Assembly: GCF_047219225.1 (NCBI RefSeq) | Contig: NZ_CP178208.1 | Span: 992,001-1,056,000, forward strand | Origin: IMCC45349 sp047219225 | GTDB taxonomy: Bacteria > Bacteroidota > Bacteroidia > Flavobacteriales > Flavobacteriaceae | Direction: 5' to 3' | DNA length: 64,000 nucleotides | Shown here: positions 51,462 through 61,609 of the stretch, in pieces | Numbering within the stretch: the stretch's first letter is position 1 | How the letters are laid out: each line of letters begins with the position of its first letter | Position numbers and translations under genes: made by a program | Notes under the pieces: model-generated | Database searches by the model: none | The model's input: only the letters and a program-made list of their open reading frames with translations | Told to the model about the DNA's origin: nothing

Positions 51462-52420
51462 TATATTTCATTTAACAACTTAGAAATCTCATCTAACTTA
51501 GGTGTTAAAATAACTTCTATACGTCTGTTTTTTGCTTTTCCTTCTGCATTATCATTGCTTGCAACTGGCACATGTTCGCCACGTCCTGCAGCAGTTAAAT
51601 TTTCTGGTTTGATACTATTGTTTTGACTTAAAATTTGAACAATTGCTGTAGCACGTTTTGTAGATAAGTCCCAATTTCCTTTTACTTGTCCACTTCCAGA
51701 ATATGGTACATTATCTGTATGTCCTTCAATAAGTACTGCAATTTCAGGATTATCTGCTAATACAGTTCCTAATTGCTGTACAGCTTTTTTACCTTCAGTT
51801 CCAACTGCCCAACTTCCAGATTTAAATAACAATTTATTCTCCATTGAAACATACACTTTACCATCACGTTGTTCAACAGTTAATCCTTTACCTTCAAAAT
51901 CTGTTAAAGCACGAGAAATAGCATCTTTTAAATCGGTCATCGCTTTATCCTTTGCAGCAATTAAAGCTTCTAATTCTTCCACACGCTTTGATCTGTCTGC
52001 CAAGTCTTTTTTAAGCTTTTCTAAACGTTCATTTTCAGCCGCAAGTGCTTCCTCTTTAGCTTCTAATTTAGCTAACAACTCTCTATTTTCTTTTGCATTT
52101 TTAGCTATAGCAGCCGAACTGTTTTTTTCTAAAGCATCATAAGAGTTTTTTAAATTATCATGCTTTGTATTTAAAGCTGCTAAATCAGATTCTAATTGAT
52201 TACGTCTAGCCAAGGTTTCATCATACTCCTTTTGAAGTCTAGCTAATTGATTTTCTAAACTTGTTTTCGCGCTTAATAAATCTTCATTCTCATCGGCAAG
52301 TGATTTGTTTTCTTTTTTAAGTCTTGAGTACTTACCTTCAAGTTCTTTATACACCTTTGAAGACACACAAGAGGTTGCCAACGTTAATACTAATGCTATT
52401 AATGAAATTTTTTTAATCAT
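51461..52420 (-). CDS. OmpA-family lipoprotein with long coiled coil
   Basis: 319 residues. The signal peptide ends in TLATSC, lipid-attached Cys near 18. Residues about 25-170 are a heptad-rich coiled coil of Lys, Glu and Leu (KEYDETLARRNQLESDLAAL). The C-terminal OmpA domain (about 190-310) includes VLIEGHTDNVPYSG and NRRIEVIL, the peptidoglycan-binding pattern with Asp and Arg. It ties the envelope to the cell wall. It lies between xth and the reductase gene on the same strand. Confidence 0.92.
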   Translation of the reverse strand: MIKKISLIALVLTLATSCVSSKVYKELEGKYSRLKKENKSLADENEDLLSAKTSLENQLARLQKEYDETLARRNQLESDLAALNTKHDNLKNSYDALEKNSSAAIAKNAKENRELLAKLEAKEEALAAENERLEKLKKDLADRSKRVEELEALIAAKDKAMTDLKDAISRALTDFEGKGLTVEQRDGKVYVSMENKLLFKSGSWAVGTEGKKAVQQLGTVLADNPEIAVLIEGHTDNVPYSGSGQVKGNWDLSTKRATAIVQILSQNNSIKPENLTAAGRGEHVPVASNDNAEGKAKNRRIEVILTPKLDEISKLLNEI

Positions 52421-52444
52421 TTTATTGGGTTTCTATATTTTACT

Positions 52445-53203
52445 TTATTCTATTTCTACTAAAATTGGACAATGGTCACTATGAACAGCTTCGGACAATA
52501 TAACCGCTCGCGTAATTCTATCTTGCATTGGTTGCGATACCATTGCATAATCTAAACGCCAACCTTTATTATTTGCTCTTGCGTTAGCGCGATAACTCCA
52601 CCAACTATACTGTTGTAATTCGGCATTTAAATGCCTGAACGAATCAATGAATCCAGAATTTATAAACTCACCTAACCACTGACGCTCTTCTGGTAAAAAT
52701 CCAGAAACACCTTTCATTTTAGGATTATGAATATCAATTTCTTCATGACAAATATTATAATCACCACAAACAACTAAATTAGGTATTGATTCTCTTAAAT
52801 TGGTAAGATATTCTTTTATCTCATCCATATAATTAAACTTAAAACTTAATCTAGCATCATTAGTTCCTGATGGCAAATACATACTCATTACAGATACAGT
52901 ATCATAGTCAACTCTTAGGTTGCGTCCTTCAAAATCCATAGACTCTATTCCAGTTCCATACTCAATATGATTTGGCTCTTCTTTACATAAAATAGCAACG
53001 CCACTATATCCTTTTTTTTGTGCACTAAACCAATAGTGGTATTTATAACCAGCATCTTCGAAAAGTGACACATCTAATTGCTCTTTCATGGCTTTTATTT
53101 CTTGTAAGCAAATTACATCTGGATTAGCACTTACAAGCCAATCCATAAAGCCTTTATTAATGGCAGCTCGAATACCATTAACGTTATATGAAATTATTTT
53201 CAT
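52445..53203 (-). CDS. xth: Exodeoxyribonuclease III (AP endonuclease)
   Basis: 252 residues, the xthA length. Metal/active-site blocks: MKIISYNVNGIRAAINKG (Asn7), then VICLQEIKA (Glu), GDYNICHEEIDIHNP (Asp) and the terminal AVHSDHCPILVEIE with Asp-His. It cleaves at abasic sites and degrades 3' ends in base-excision repair. The gene is the first of a minus-strand group xth-OmpA-reductase. Confidence 0.96.
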   Translation of the reverse strand: MKIISYNVNGIRAAINKGFMDWLVSANPDVICLQEIKAMKEQLDVSLFEDAGYKYHYWFSAQKKGYSGVAILCKEEPNHIEYGTGIESMDFEGRNLRVDYDTVSVMSMYLPSGTNDARLSFKFNYMDEIKEYLTNLRESIPNLVVCGDYNICHEEIDIHNPKMKGVSGFLPEERQWLGEFINSGFIDSFRHLNAELQQYSWWSYRANARANNKGWRLDYAMVSQPMQDRITRAVILSEAVHSDHCPILVEIE

Positions 53204-53337
53204 TATTTATAAAACTTAAAATCAATACAATTTTAGCTAAAATAAATAATGCTGTACTTTTACGCTATAAATTTAAAGTTGTTTTAACTAAAACTATTAA
53301 CAAAATATTTTGCTTGGTTTTTAGTTTACCTTACTAG

Positions 53338-56300
53338 ATGAGATTAACACTAGCTTTTTTTCTTTTTATATTTTGTTTTTGTGCCTTTGCGCAAAAACAA
53401 AACGCTAATTATAAAGTAAAAAAAGTTGCTATAAAAGATACAATTGCTGTAGATACAGTTAGTATAAACTCTAGTAATTTTGTTTTAAAAACTAAAAGAA
53501 ATAAGGTAATAGATTCTACATACTATTCTATTGACTTTAGTAAAGCTTTATTAACTTTTAAAAAACCTATAGAAACGGATTCTATAATAATTGAATATTT
53601 AAGATATCCAGATTTTTTAACAAAAACATATCAGCAATTAGATGAGAGCATTATTGTAAAAAATAATGACAATTTAAATAAGCTTTATAAGCTATCGCAA
53701 CCCTCAACAACAAAAACATTTACACCTTTTGATGGTTTAACAACTTCGGGTAGTATTTCTAGAGGAGTAACTGTAGGTAATAACCAAAACTCTGTTTTAA
53801 ACAGTGAACTTGATTTACAAATCTCTGGTAAACTAAACGACAAAGTCACTTTAAAAGCCTCTATACAAGATGCAAATATACCTTTACAAGAAAGTGGATA
53901 TTCGCAACGGTTAGATGAATTTGATCAAGTATTTATTGAACTATCTAGTGAAAACTGGAATATTAGAGCTGGAGATATAGACTTACAAAATACAGACTCC
54001 TATTTTGCTAAATTTTCTAAACGTGTTCAAGGACTTTCAATTAATGCAAATTTAGAACACCCTGAGTCAAACACTAACTTATTTGCTGCTGGTGCCTTAG
54101 TACGAGGTCAATTTGCCAGAAGTCAATTTACTGCTCAAGAAGGCAACCAAGGGCCTTATAAGTTAAAAGGTCCTAACGGTGAATTATTTGTTTTAGTAGT
54201 ATCTGGAAGTGAAACTGTTTATGTAAATGGTATTGCTTTAGAGCGTGGAGAATACAAAGATTATATTATAGATTACAATGCTGGTGAAGTTATTTTTAAC
54301 TCTACATTTCCTATTAACTCAGAAATGAGGATTACTATTGACTATCAGTTTAGTGAACGAAACTACTCTAGATTTATAGCTTATGGAGGTGGTAAATATG
54401 AAAGTGAAAAATTAAAATTCACAGCTTCGGTATACAATGAAAATGATGCTAAAAATCAACCACTACAACAAAATCTATCTACCGAACAAGTCGAAATATT
54501 AGCTGATGCAGGAGATGATCAATCATTAATGGTGGCGCCTTCAGCAGTTGAAGAAGCTTATAATGAAAATAGAATTCTCTATAAAAAAGAGATTATTGAT
54601 GGTATTGAGGCTTTTGTATTCTCTAATAACCCTGATGATGAGCTTTATAGTGTGAAATTTACTTTAGTAGACGAAAATCAAGGCAACTATATTGTTACTA
54701 ATACTAACGCTATTTCTAACATCTATGAATATGTGCCACCAATTGGAGGGATTCCTCAAGGTAATTACGAACCCATTATACAACTAATTGCTCCAACAAA
54801 ATTACAAATAGCAGTTGTTAATGGTACTTACACACCTTTAAAAAACACGACAATAGATTTTGAATTTGCAGGAAGCAGAAACGATTTAAATTTATTCTCT
54901 AATCTTGACGATAGTAATAATGATGGCTTTGCAGGAAAATTAAAACTTACTCAAAACATTATTAAAACTGATAGTTTATGGAATTTAAATGCTTACATAG
55001 ATACCGATTATATTGAAGATAATTTTCGAACAATTGAACGCTTATATAATGTTGAATTTAACAGAGATTGGAATTTAGAAAACACCTTTGGCAATCAAAA
55101 ATTAATTAATTCTGGAGTGCATTTAAATCATCCAAAAAAAGGGAGTGTTAATTATCAATTTGAGCATTTAAATTACACCAATAACTTTAATGGTAACAGA
55201 CATATTTTACTAGCTAATTTAAAGTTAAATAAGTTACGTATAACTTCTAACTCAAGTTATATGAGTGGAAATTCTACTATTAACACGTCTTCCTTTTTGA
55301 GGTCTACAAATCAAATTCTATATAACTACAAAAAGGGTTGGTCTGGAGTTAGATTTGCTATAGAAGACAATGAGCAAAAAGAAAAGCTAACAGAAACACT
55401 TACACCATTAAGCCAAAAATTTACTTCTTACGAAGCCTTTACAGGAATTGGAGATAGCACTAAAGTTTTTGTTGAAATAGGTTATAAAAACAGAGTGAAC
55501 GATAGTATTAAAAACAACGTATTGCAAAAAGTAAACACCTCAAATAATTACTATTTAAACTCTAAATTAATTCAAAATGCTTCTAGTAATTTATCATTAT
55601 ATGTTAATTATAGAACATTAACTTATGAAGATGAAACCATTGACAAAGAACAATCTCTAAACTCAAGATTACAATACAGTCAAAAACTATTTAATCAAAT
55701 AGTGTTATTAAATACAGCTTACGAAACCAACTCTGGAACCTTACCTCAACAAGAATTTACATACGTAGAGGTTGAAGCAGGACAAGGAGCTTACACATGG
55801 ATAGATTATAATGAAAACGGTATTCAAGAGTTAGAAGAATTTGAAATAGCCCAATTTCAAGACCAAGGAAATTATATTAGGGTATTATTGCCTAATCAAG
55901 TTTTTATTAGAACGCACCAAAATAGATTTAGTCAAACCGTAACATTTAACCCTCAGCAATGGTCTCAAAATGAAAACAAAAGCAAGCGTTTTTGGTCGCA
56001 CTTCTATAACCAATCCTCCTATTTAATAGACAGAAAATTAAAAAATGATGATGGTGGATTTAACTTAAACCCTTTTGAGGAAAATCCTGAAAAACAATTA
56101 GGTCTACAGCTTAATTTTAGAAATGTTTTATTTTATAACAGAGGCAAACAACGCTACACTACATCATACACATACTTATCCAACAAAGCTAGAAATGTCT
56201 TGTCTTTTGGTTTTATTGAAAACAATCTTACAAGTCACCAATTTAACTTCAATCATAAATTTAAAGACACATGGCTTGTTACCTTGCAATCTAACTTAGA

Positions 56301-56748
56301 TAAAAACGAAAGTGTTAGTGAAAACTTTTTGAGTAAAAACTATAAGATTGATGAGTTTTTAATAAACCCAAAATTATCCTATTTATTAAACAACAACACC
56401 CGATTTGATGTATTTTACCAATACTCATCAAAAGACAATACTATTGGCGAATTAGAAAATTTAGCACAACAAAAATATGGTGCTTCATTTACGTTTACTA
56501 AAAATCAAAAATCTGCTATAAGTGGAGAGTTTAATTATTTTTCTAATGACTTTACAGGAAACGCCAATACTCCTGTTGCTTACCAAATGATGGAAGGTTT
56601 ACAACCAGGAAAAAACTTTACATGGACCTTAATTGCTCAAAAAAAACTAACTAAATTCTTAGACTTAAACCTTAACTACTTTGGAAGAAAGAGTGAAACA
56701 AGCAAAGTAATCCATACTGGAACTGTGCAACTTAGAGCTTATTTTTAA
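53338..56748 (+). CDS. Large outer-membrane protein, unknown function
   Basis: 1136 residues with a signal peptide (MRLTLAFFLFIFCFCAFAQ). The first ~330 residues are beta-rich and include an organised-fold region (TVGNNQNSVLNSELDLQISG, then IRAGDIDLQNTDSYFAKFSK), where GRITV-like strands bear a receptor/porin look. The rest shows long runs of alternating aromatic and hydrophobic residues ending in HTGTVQLRAYF, so a large barrel that inserts with the BAM complex. I do not recognise a named family. It has no TonB box or plug motif. It stands alone before the metal efflux operon. Confidence 0.7.
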   Translation: MRLTLAFFLFIFCFCAFAQKQNANYKVKKVAIKDTIAVDTVSINSSNFVLKTKRNKVIDSTYYSIDFSKALLTFKKPIETDSIIIEYLRYPDFLTKTYQQLDESIIVKNNDNLNKLYKLSQPSTTKTFTPFDGLTTSGSISRGVTVGNNQNSVLNSELDLQISGKLNDKVTLKASIQDANIPLQESGYSQRLDEFDQVFIELSSENWNIRAGDIDLQNTDSYFAKFSKRVQGLSINANLEHPESNTNLFAAGALVRGQFARSQFTAQEGNQGPYKLKGPNGELFVLVVSGSETVYVNGIALERGEYKDYIIDYNAGEVIFNSTFPINSEMRITIDYQFSERNYSRFIAYGGGKYESEKLKFTASVYNENDAKNQPLQQNLSTEQVEILADAGDDQSLMVAPSAVEEAYNENRILYKKEIIDGIEAFVFSNNPDDELYSVKFTLVDENQGNYIVTNTNAISNIYEYVPPIGGIPQGNYEPIIQLIAPTKLQIAVVNGTYTPLKNTTIDFEFAGSRNDLNLFSNLDDSNNDGFAGKLKLTQNIIKTDSLWNLNAYIDTDYIEDNFRTIERLYNVEFNRDWNLENTFGNQKLINSGVHLNHPKKGSVNYQFEHLNYTNNFNGNRHILLANLKLNKLRITSNSSYMSGNSTINTSSFLRSTNQILYNYKKGWSGVRFAIEDNEQKEKLTETLTPLSQKFTSYEAFTGIGDSTKVFVEIGYKNRVNDSIKNNVLQKVNTSNNYYLNSKLIQNASSNLSLYVNYRTLTYEDETIDKEQSLNSRLQYSQKLFNQIVLLNTAYETNSGTLPQQEFTYVEVEAGQGAYTWIDYNENGIQELEEFEIAQFQDQGNYIRVLLPNQVFIRTHQNRFSQTVTFNPQQWSQNENKSKRFWSHFYNQSSYLIDRKLKNDDGGFNLNPFEENPEKQLGLQLNFRNVLFYNRGKQRYTTSYTYLSNKARNVLSFGFIENNLTSHQFNFNHKFKDTWLVTLQSNLDKNESVSENFLSKNYKIDEFLINPKLSYLLNNNTRFDVFYQYSSKDNTIGELENLAQQKYGASFTFTKNQKSAISGEFNYFSNDFTGNANTPVAYQMMEGLQPGKNFTWTLIAQKKLTKFLDLNLNYFGRKSETSKVIHTGTVQLRAYF

Positions 56749-56804
56749 ACTCATAATTTCTTCTTAATGTAACAAAAGTTTCACTTTATTTCGTGATTTT
56801 TATT

Positions 56805-56812
56805 TATTTTTG
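56805..56812 (+). promoter_or_regulatory. Promoter -7 element of the metal efflux operon
   Basis: TATTTTTG fits TAnnTTTG, 9 bases before the small His-rich gene at 56822. The leader is very short, which would leave little 5' UTR. Confidence 0.55.
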
Positions 56813-56821
56813 AATTGAATT

Positions 56822-57211
56822 ATGACCAAACTATTTTCAATATTTTTCTCTACTTTGATTTTAATGCAAAGTTTAAATATTAGTTTAGAAGACTTTTCTA
56901 AAATTAGTATTTTAATAGAACATGCTGATTTTCATCAAGAAAAATATGGAGATACATTTTTAGATTTTATTTCAGAGCATTATGGCTCTGCAAATTTTGA
57001 TCATGGTACTGAACATGAAGAGCATGAAGAACTGCCTTTTAAACATGACCATCAAACATGCCATCATAATTCTCCAACTTTCACTATTACTACCTTAACT
57101 TTTGAAATAAAACAACAAAAACTCATTGAGTCTTCTTCAAATTTCTTTTATAAGGAGCCTCATTCTTTATTTGAAAAACCATCTGTCTTTCAACCTCCTA
57201 AGCAAGCATAA
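56822..57211 (+). CDS. Small His-rich protein leading a metal efflux operon
   Basis: 129 residues with a hydrophobic N-terminal segment (about 4-20). A His/Glu-rich stretch lies at about 47-80: HYGSANFDHGTEHEEHEELP, then HDHQTCHHN, with about 8 His and one Cys. Such clusters bind Zn, Co, Cu or Ni. It precedes the CzcA-TolC gene by 76 bases on the same strand, so it is probably a metal-sensing or metal-delivering partner. I do not recognise a named family. Confidence 0.65.
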   Translation: MTKLFSIFFSTLILMQSLNISLEDFSKISILIEHADFHQEKYGDTFLDFISEHYGSANFDHGTEHEEHEELPFKHDHQTCHHNSPTFTITTLTFEIKQQKLIESSSNFFYKEPHSLFEKPSVFQPPKQA

Positions 57212-57287
57212 TTTATTTATTGATAAAATTTTAAGCCTTTTTGTTTAATACAAAAGGCTCTCTATTAATTGTATAATAAAATGAATT

Positions 57288-60200
57288 ATGTTAGAAAATA
57301 TTATTCGATTTAGCTTAAAAAATAAGCTAATCATATTACTATTTACTGCTATACTTATTGGTTTTGGAATCTTCTCTCTAACAAAAGTTTCTATTGGAGC
57401 TGTTCCAGATATTACCAATAACCAAGTACAAGTATTAACTACATCTAGAAATCTTTCAACCTTAGATGTAGAGCAGTTTATTACTTACCCTGTTGAGCTA
57501 GAAATGGCTAATTTACCAGGAGTAAAAGAAATTCGTTCTGTTTCTAAATTTGGACTATCAGTAGTTACTGTTGTTTTTAATGACGAATTAGGAACGTATT
57601 TACCTAGGCAGTTAATTGCCGAAAAAATAAAATCTGCCTCAGAACAAATTCCTGAAGGCTTTGGCTCTCCTGAAATGGGACCTATAACTACTGGTTTGGG
57701 AGAAATTTATCAATACACATTAGATGTAAAACCAGCATTTAAAGATAAATACACTACAACCGATTTACGAACCATTCAAGATTGGATTGTAAAACGTCAA
57801 TTATCAGGAATTCCTGGAGTTGTAGAAGTTAATACTTGGGGAGGGTTTTTAAAACAATATGAAGTTGCTATTAACCCTCAAAAACTTAAAGCAATGAATA
57901 TTTCTATTTCAGAAATATATGAAGCTTTAGAAACAAACAACAGTATTGCTGGAGGTGGTTATATTGAAAAAGAAAATGAAGCTTTCTTTATTAGAGGTGA
58001 GGGACTAATTAAATCTTTATCTGATTTAGAAAACATTGTTGTTACTAATAGAAATGGATTACCAATTTACGTAAAAGACATCGCCAAAGTAGGTTTTGGT
58101 AGCGCTACACGTTTTGGTGCTATTACAGCTAATGGCGAAGGAGAAAAAGTCATGGGACAAATCATGATGATTAAAGACGGAAATTCAAAGCAAGTTATAA
58201 CAGCTGTTAAAAATAGAATTGCTTCTATTGAAAAAACATTACCAGATGGTGTCTATATAAACGGTTTTTTAGAACGTAGCGAGCTTATAAATAAAACTAC
58301 CAATACTGTAGCAGAAAATTTAGTTATTGGTTCTCTTATTGTCATTTTTATTGTTGTATTACTCTTAGGTAATTTAAGGTCAGGATTAGTCGTAGCATCT
58401 ATTATACCTCTTAGTTTATTATTTGCAATTACATTAATGAATCTTTTTGGTATTGATGCAAACTTAATGAGTTTAGGCGCTATTGATTTTGGTATTATAA
58501 TAGATGGCTCTGTAATTATAGTAGAGTTTATTGCATTTCAAATTATGTCAAAAAGCACTAAACTCAACAACTTATCAAATCAAGACAAGCAATCTCAAAT
58601 AGACGCCATCACACTTAAAAGTTCATCAAAAATGATGAATTCAGCCATATTTGGTCAACTCATTATCTTAATAGTTTTTATTCCAATTTTATCATTAAGT
58701 GGTATTGAAGGTAAAATGTTTAAACCAATGGCTTTAACTTTTAGTTTTGCTTTAATTGGCGCTATGGTTTTATGCTTAACCTATGTTCCTGTAGTTGCTT
58801 CAATGTTCTTAAAGCCTTCAGTGAAAAATAAGGTTAATATTTCATCTCGATTAATGAATAGTATAACCAATTGGTACCAACCTATTATTAATTGGGCGTT
58901 AGAAAAGAAAACACTTGTTATTGGTATAGCACTTATTTTACTAGCTTCTAGTTTTTGGACATTTTCAAGAATGGGTGGAGAATTTGTGCCTACTCTAGAT
59001 GAAGGTGATTTTGCAATTCAGCCTGTACTTAAAACAGGAACATCTCTAAAGAAGACTATTGAAATTACTACCAAAATTGAAACTATTCTATTAGAGCAAT
59101 TCCCAGAGGTAGACCAAGTAGTATCAAGAATTGGAGCTGCCGAAGTTCCTACAGATCCAATGTCGATGGAACAAAGTGATGTAATTGTGAAACTGAAACC
59201 TAAAAGACAATGGACTTCGGCAAAATCAAAAGATGAATTAGCTGAAAAATTTAAAGAAGCTTTAGCTATAATTCCTAATATGGAATTAGAGTTTACGCAA
59301 CCAATAGAAATGCGTTTTAACGAATTAATTACTGGAGTTAGAGCTGATGTTGCGGTGAAAATTTTTGGTGAAGATTTAGAAGTATTAGCCAACAAAGCCA
59401 ATGAGATTAAAAACTTAATTGAAGATGTAGAGGGTGCTTCAGATATATCTGTAGAAAAAGTACAAGGTTTACCTCAAATGAGTGTTACTTATAACAGACA
59501 TAAAATTGCACGTTATGGCCTTAATATTTCAGACTTAAACCAAATGTTATCTATGGGGTTTGCTGGTGATGCTGTTGGTAGCATCTTTGAAGGTGAAAAA
59601 CGTTTTGATTTGGTCTTACGATTAGATAAATCTCAAAGACAAAATATCAACAGTTTAAAAAATCTGTTAATTGATACTCCTAATGGCACAAAAATTCCTT
59701 TAAGCGAATTAGCAGACATCCAATACACAAAAGGTCCAGCTCAAATATCTAGAGACGACACGAAGCGTCGTATCGTTGTTGGAGTTAATGTTAGGAATCG
59801 CGATTTACAATCGGTTGTAAATGATATTCAAACAAGAATTGCATCTAACATAAATCTTCCGGCTGGTTATAATATTACTTATGGAGGCCAATTTGAAAAT
59901 TTACAAAATGCCACACAACGTTTAAAAGTAGCTGTTCCTGTTGCTCTATTTTTAATTTTTGTATTACTATATTTTGCTTTTGGCTCAGTTAAAGAAGCAC
60001 TAATGGTTTACTCTGCAATACCATTGGCTGCAGTTGGCGGTATTTTGTTGTTATGGCTTAGAGATTTGCCTTTTAGTATTTCGGCTGGTGTTGGTTTTAT
60101 CGCACTTTTTGGAATTGCTGTACTTAATGGTATTGTACTTATTGAACATTTTAAATCATTAAAAGAACAAGGTATTATGGATTTAAAAGAGCTTATTATT

Positions 60201-61598
60201 AAAGGAACTACAGAGCGTTTACGTCCTGTACTTTTAACAGCTTCTGCAGCTGCACTTGGGTTTTTACCAATGGCAGTATCTACTAGTGCTGGTGCTGAAG
60301 TACAAAGACCATTAGCAACCGTTGTTATTGGAGGTTTAATTACTGCAACTATTTTAACTTTGGTCGTGCTTCCTGTATTATATGCATGGTTTGAGAAAAA
60401 GAGTTTTAAGCTAAATAAAAATGGTATTACTACTGTAGCAATTATACTTTTTTCTTTTAATACATATGCCCAAGAACCTTTAACTATAGATAGTATATTA
60501 GCCTTGGCTTTGGAAAACAATGCTGAGTTAAAAGCATCTTCACTAACTGTTGAAGAAAAACAAACCTTAATAAACAGTGCTTTTAATTTTGACAAAACCT
60601 CTGTCTATTACAGTTATGACGAGAATAATATAGCTATAAATGATAGGCCACTAAAAGTGTTTGGAATCTCGCAAGACTTTAAATTTCCTACTGTCTATTT
60701 CGCAGAAAAGAATCTAAATAAAGCTACTAAAAATATTGCTGAAGCTGAATATAACATGCAAATACAAAAAATAAAACGCGAAGTATATTCTGCTTTTTAT
60801 AACTTAAGTTATGCCAATCAAAAAGCCAATACTATTAAGTATTTAGATAGTTTATATGCTAATTTTTCAAAAGCTTCAAAAAGGCGTTTTGAGTTAGGAG
60901 AAACTAACTATTTGGAGATGATTACCGCGCAATCAAAACACAAGCATTTAGAAACCATTTACAAGCAAAGTTTAAAAGAAACAGTAATTTATCAAGAGCA
61001 ACTAAAAAAAGTTGTTCAAGGTGAAATCTTAAACTTTGAAACTTTATCTCTGGAAAAGTTAGAGTTAAATAGCTTACCTAGTGATGCAAACCTTGGATTA
61101 GATTATTTAGAACGTTATAAAGATTACTATAAATCTGCCGAACGATTAGAGAAACAAAGTCTATTACCTGATTTAAGTATTGAATATTTTCAAGGAACCA
61201 ATAGCACCTTAAACTCAAATATTAAAGGTTATCAATTTGGTATAAAAATACCTCTGTTTTTTAATGCCAATGCTTCAAAAATTAAAGCTTCTAAATTAGC
61301 TTTTAAAGCTGCTGAAGAAAAGCAAGAAAACTATAAGCTAAGTTATGAGGCAGAATACAATGCTTTACTAGCAGAATTAGAGCAACATGAAGAAAGCTTA
61401 AATTATTACGAAACCCAAGGAAAAGTCCTCTCTAAAGAAATTATTAAAACTGCCGAACGTAGTTTTAAACATGGAGAAATAGACTTCTTCCAATTCATCC
61501 AAAGTATTGAAAACGCTAAAAACATTGAATTAAGCTATTTAGAGTCTTTAAATAACTATAATCAAACTGTTATTGCAATTAACCATTTAATCTTATAA
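57288..61598 (+). CDS. CzcA/CusA-type heavy-metal RND pump fused to a TolC-like outer-membrane channel
   Basis: 1436 residues. Residues 1 to about 1035 are an RND pump with 12 membrane helices; the proton-relay Asp is in GAIDFGIIIDGSVIIVEF, and the DxD-type pattern suggests a heavy-metal pump (HME family). A hydrophobic segment (TTVAIILFSFNTYA) follows, then residues about 1048-1436 match an outer-membrane efflux protein (TolC-like, QEPLTIDSILALALENNAEL, with helical repeats). In one chain this would carry both the pump and the exit duct; the linker resembles a signal peptide. It is typical of Bacteroidota. The gene overlaps the adaptor operon (next gene 12 bases on). Confidence 0.92.
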   Translation: MLENIIRFSLKNKLIILLFTAILIGFGIFSLTKVSIGAVPDITNNQVQVLTTSRNLSTLDVEQFITYPVELEMANLPGVKEIRSVSKFGLSVVTVVFNDELGTYLPRQLIAEKIKSASEQIPEGFGSPEMGPITTGLGEIYQYTLDVKPAFKDKYTTTDLRTIQDWIVKRQLSGIPGVVEVNTWGGFLKQYEVAINPQKLKAMNISISEIYEALETNNSIAGGGYIEKENEAFFIRGEGLIKSLSDLENIVVTNRNGLPIYVKDIAKVGFGSATRFGAITANGEGEKVMGQIMMIKDGNSKQVITAVKNRIASIEKTLPDGVYINGFLERSELINKTTNTVAENLVIGSLIVIFIVVLLLGNLRSGLVVASIIPLSLLFAITLMNLFGIDANLMSLGAIDFGIIIDGSVIIVEFIAFQIMSKSTKLNNLSNQDKQSQIDAITLKSSSKMMNSAIFGQLIILIVFIPILSLSGIEGKMFKPMALTFSFALIGAMVLCLTYVPVVASMFLKPSVKNKVNISSRLMNSITNWYQPIINWALEKKTLVIGIALILLASSFWTFSRMGGEFVPTLDEGDFAIQPVLKTGTSLKKTIEITTKIETILLEQFPEVDQVVSRIGAAEVPTDPMSMEQSDVIVKLKPKRQWTSAKSKDELAEKFKEALAIIPNMELEFTQPIEMRFNELITGVRADVAVKIFGEDLEVLANKANEIKNLIEDVEGASDISVEKVQGLPQMSVTYNRHKIARYGLNISDLNQMLSMGFAGDAVGSIFEGEKRFDLVLRLDKSQRQNINSLKNLLIDTPNGTKIPLSELADIQYTKGPAQISRDDTKRRIVVGVNVRNRDLQSVVNDIQTRIASNINLPAGYNITYGGQFENLQNATQRLKVAVPVALFLIFVLLYFAFGSVKEALMVYSAIPLAAVGGILLLWLRDLPFSISAGVGFIALFGIAVLNGIVLIEHFKSLKEQGIMDLKELIIKGTTERLRPVLLTASAAALGFLPMAVSTSAGAEVQRPLATVVIGGLITATILTLVVLPVLYAWFEKKSFKLNKNGITTVAIILFSFNTYAQEPLTIDSILALALENNAELKASSLTVEEKQTLINSAFNFDKTSVYYSYDENNIAINDRPLKVFGISQDFKFPTVYFAEKNLNKATKNIAEAEYNMQIQKIKREVYSAFYNLSYANQKANTIKYLDSLYANFSKASKRRFELGETNYLEMITAQSKHKHLETIYKQSLKETVIYQEQLKKVVQGEILNFETLSLEKLELNSLPSDANLGLDYLERYKDYYKSAERLEKQSLLPDLSIEYFQGTNSTLNSNIKGYQFGIKIPLFFNANASKIKASKLAFKAAEEKQENYKLSYEAEYNALLAELEQHEESLNYYETQGKVLSKEIIKTAERSFKHGEIDFFQFIQSIENAKNIELSYLESLNNYNQTVIAINHLIL

Positions 61599-61609
61599 AT
61601 CCTTAAACA

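Noticed and set aside
57232..57260. Hairpin (GCCTTTTTG with CAAAAGGC) before the RND gene as a terminator
   Set aside because: No T-run follows it, and terminating between two genes of the same operon would make little sense; it may be a processing stem or nothing.
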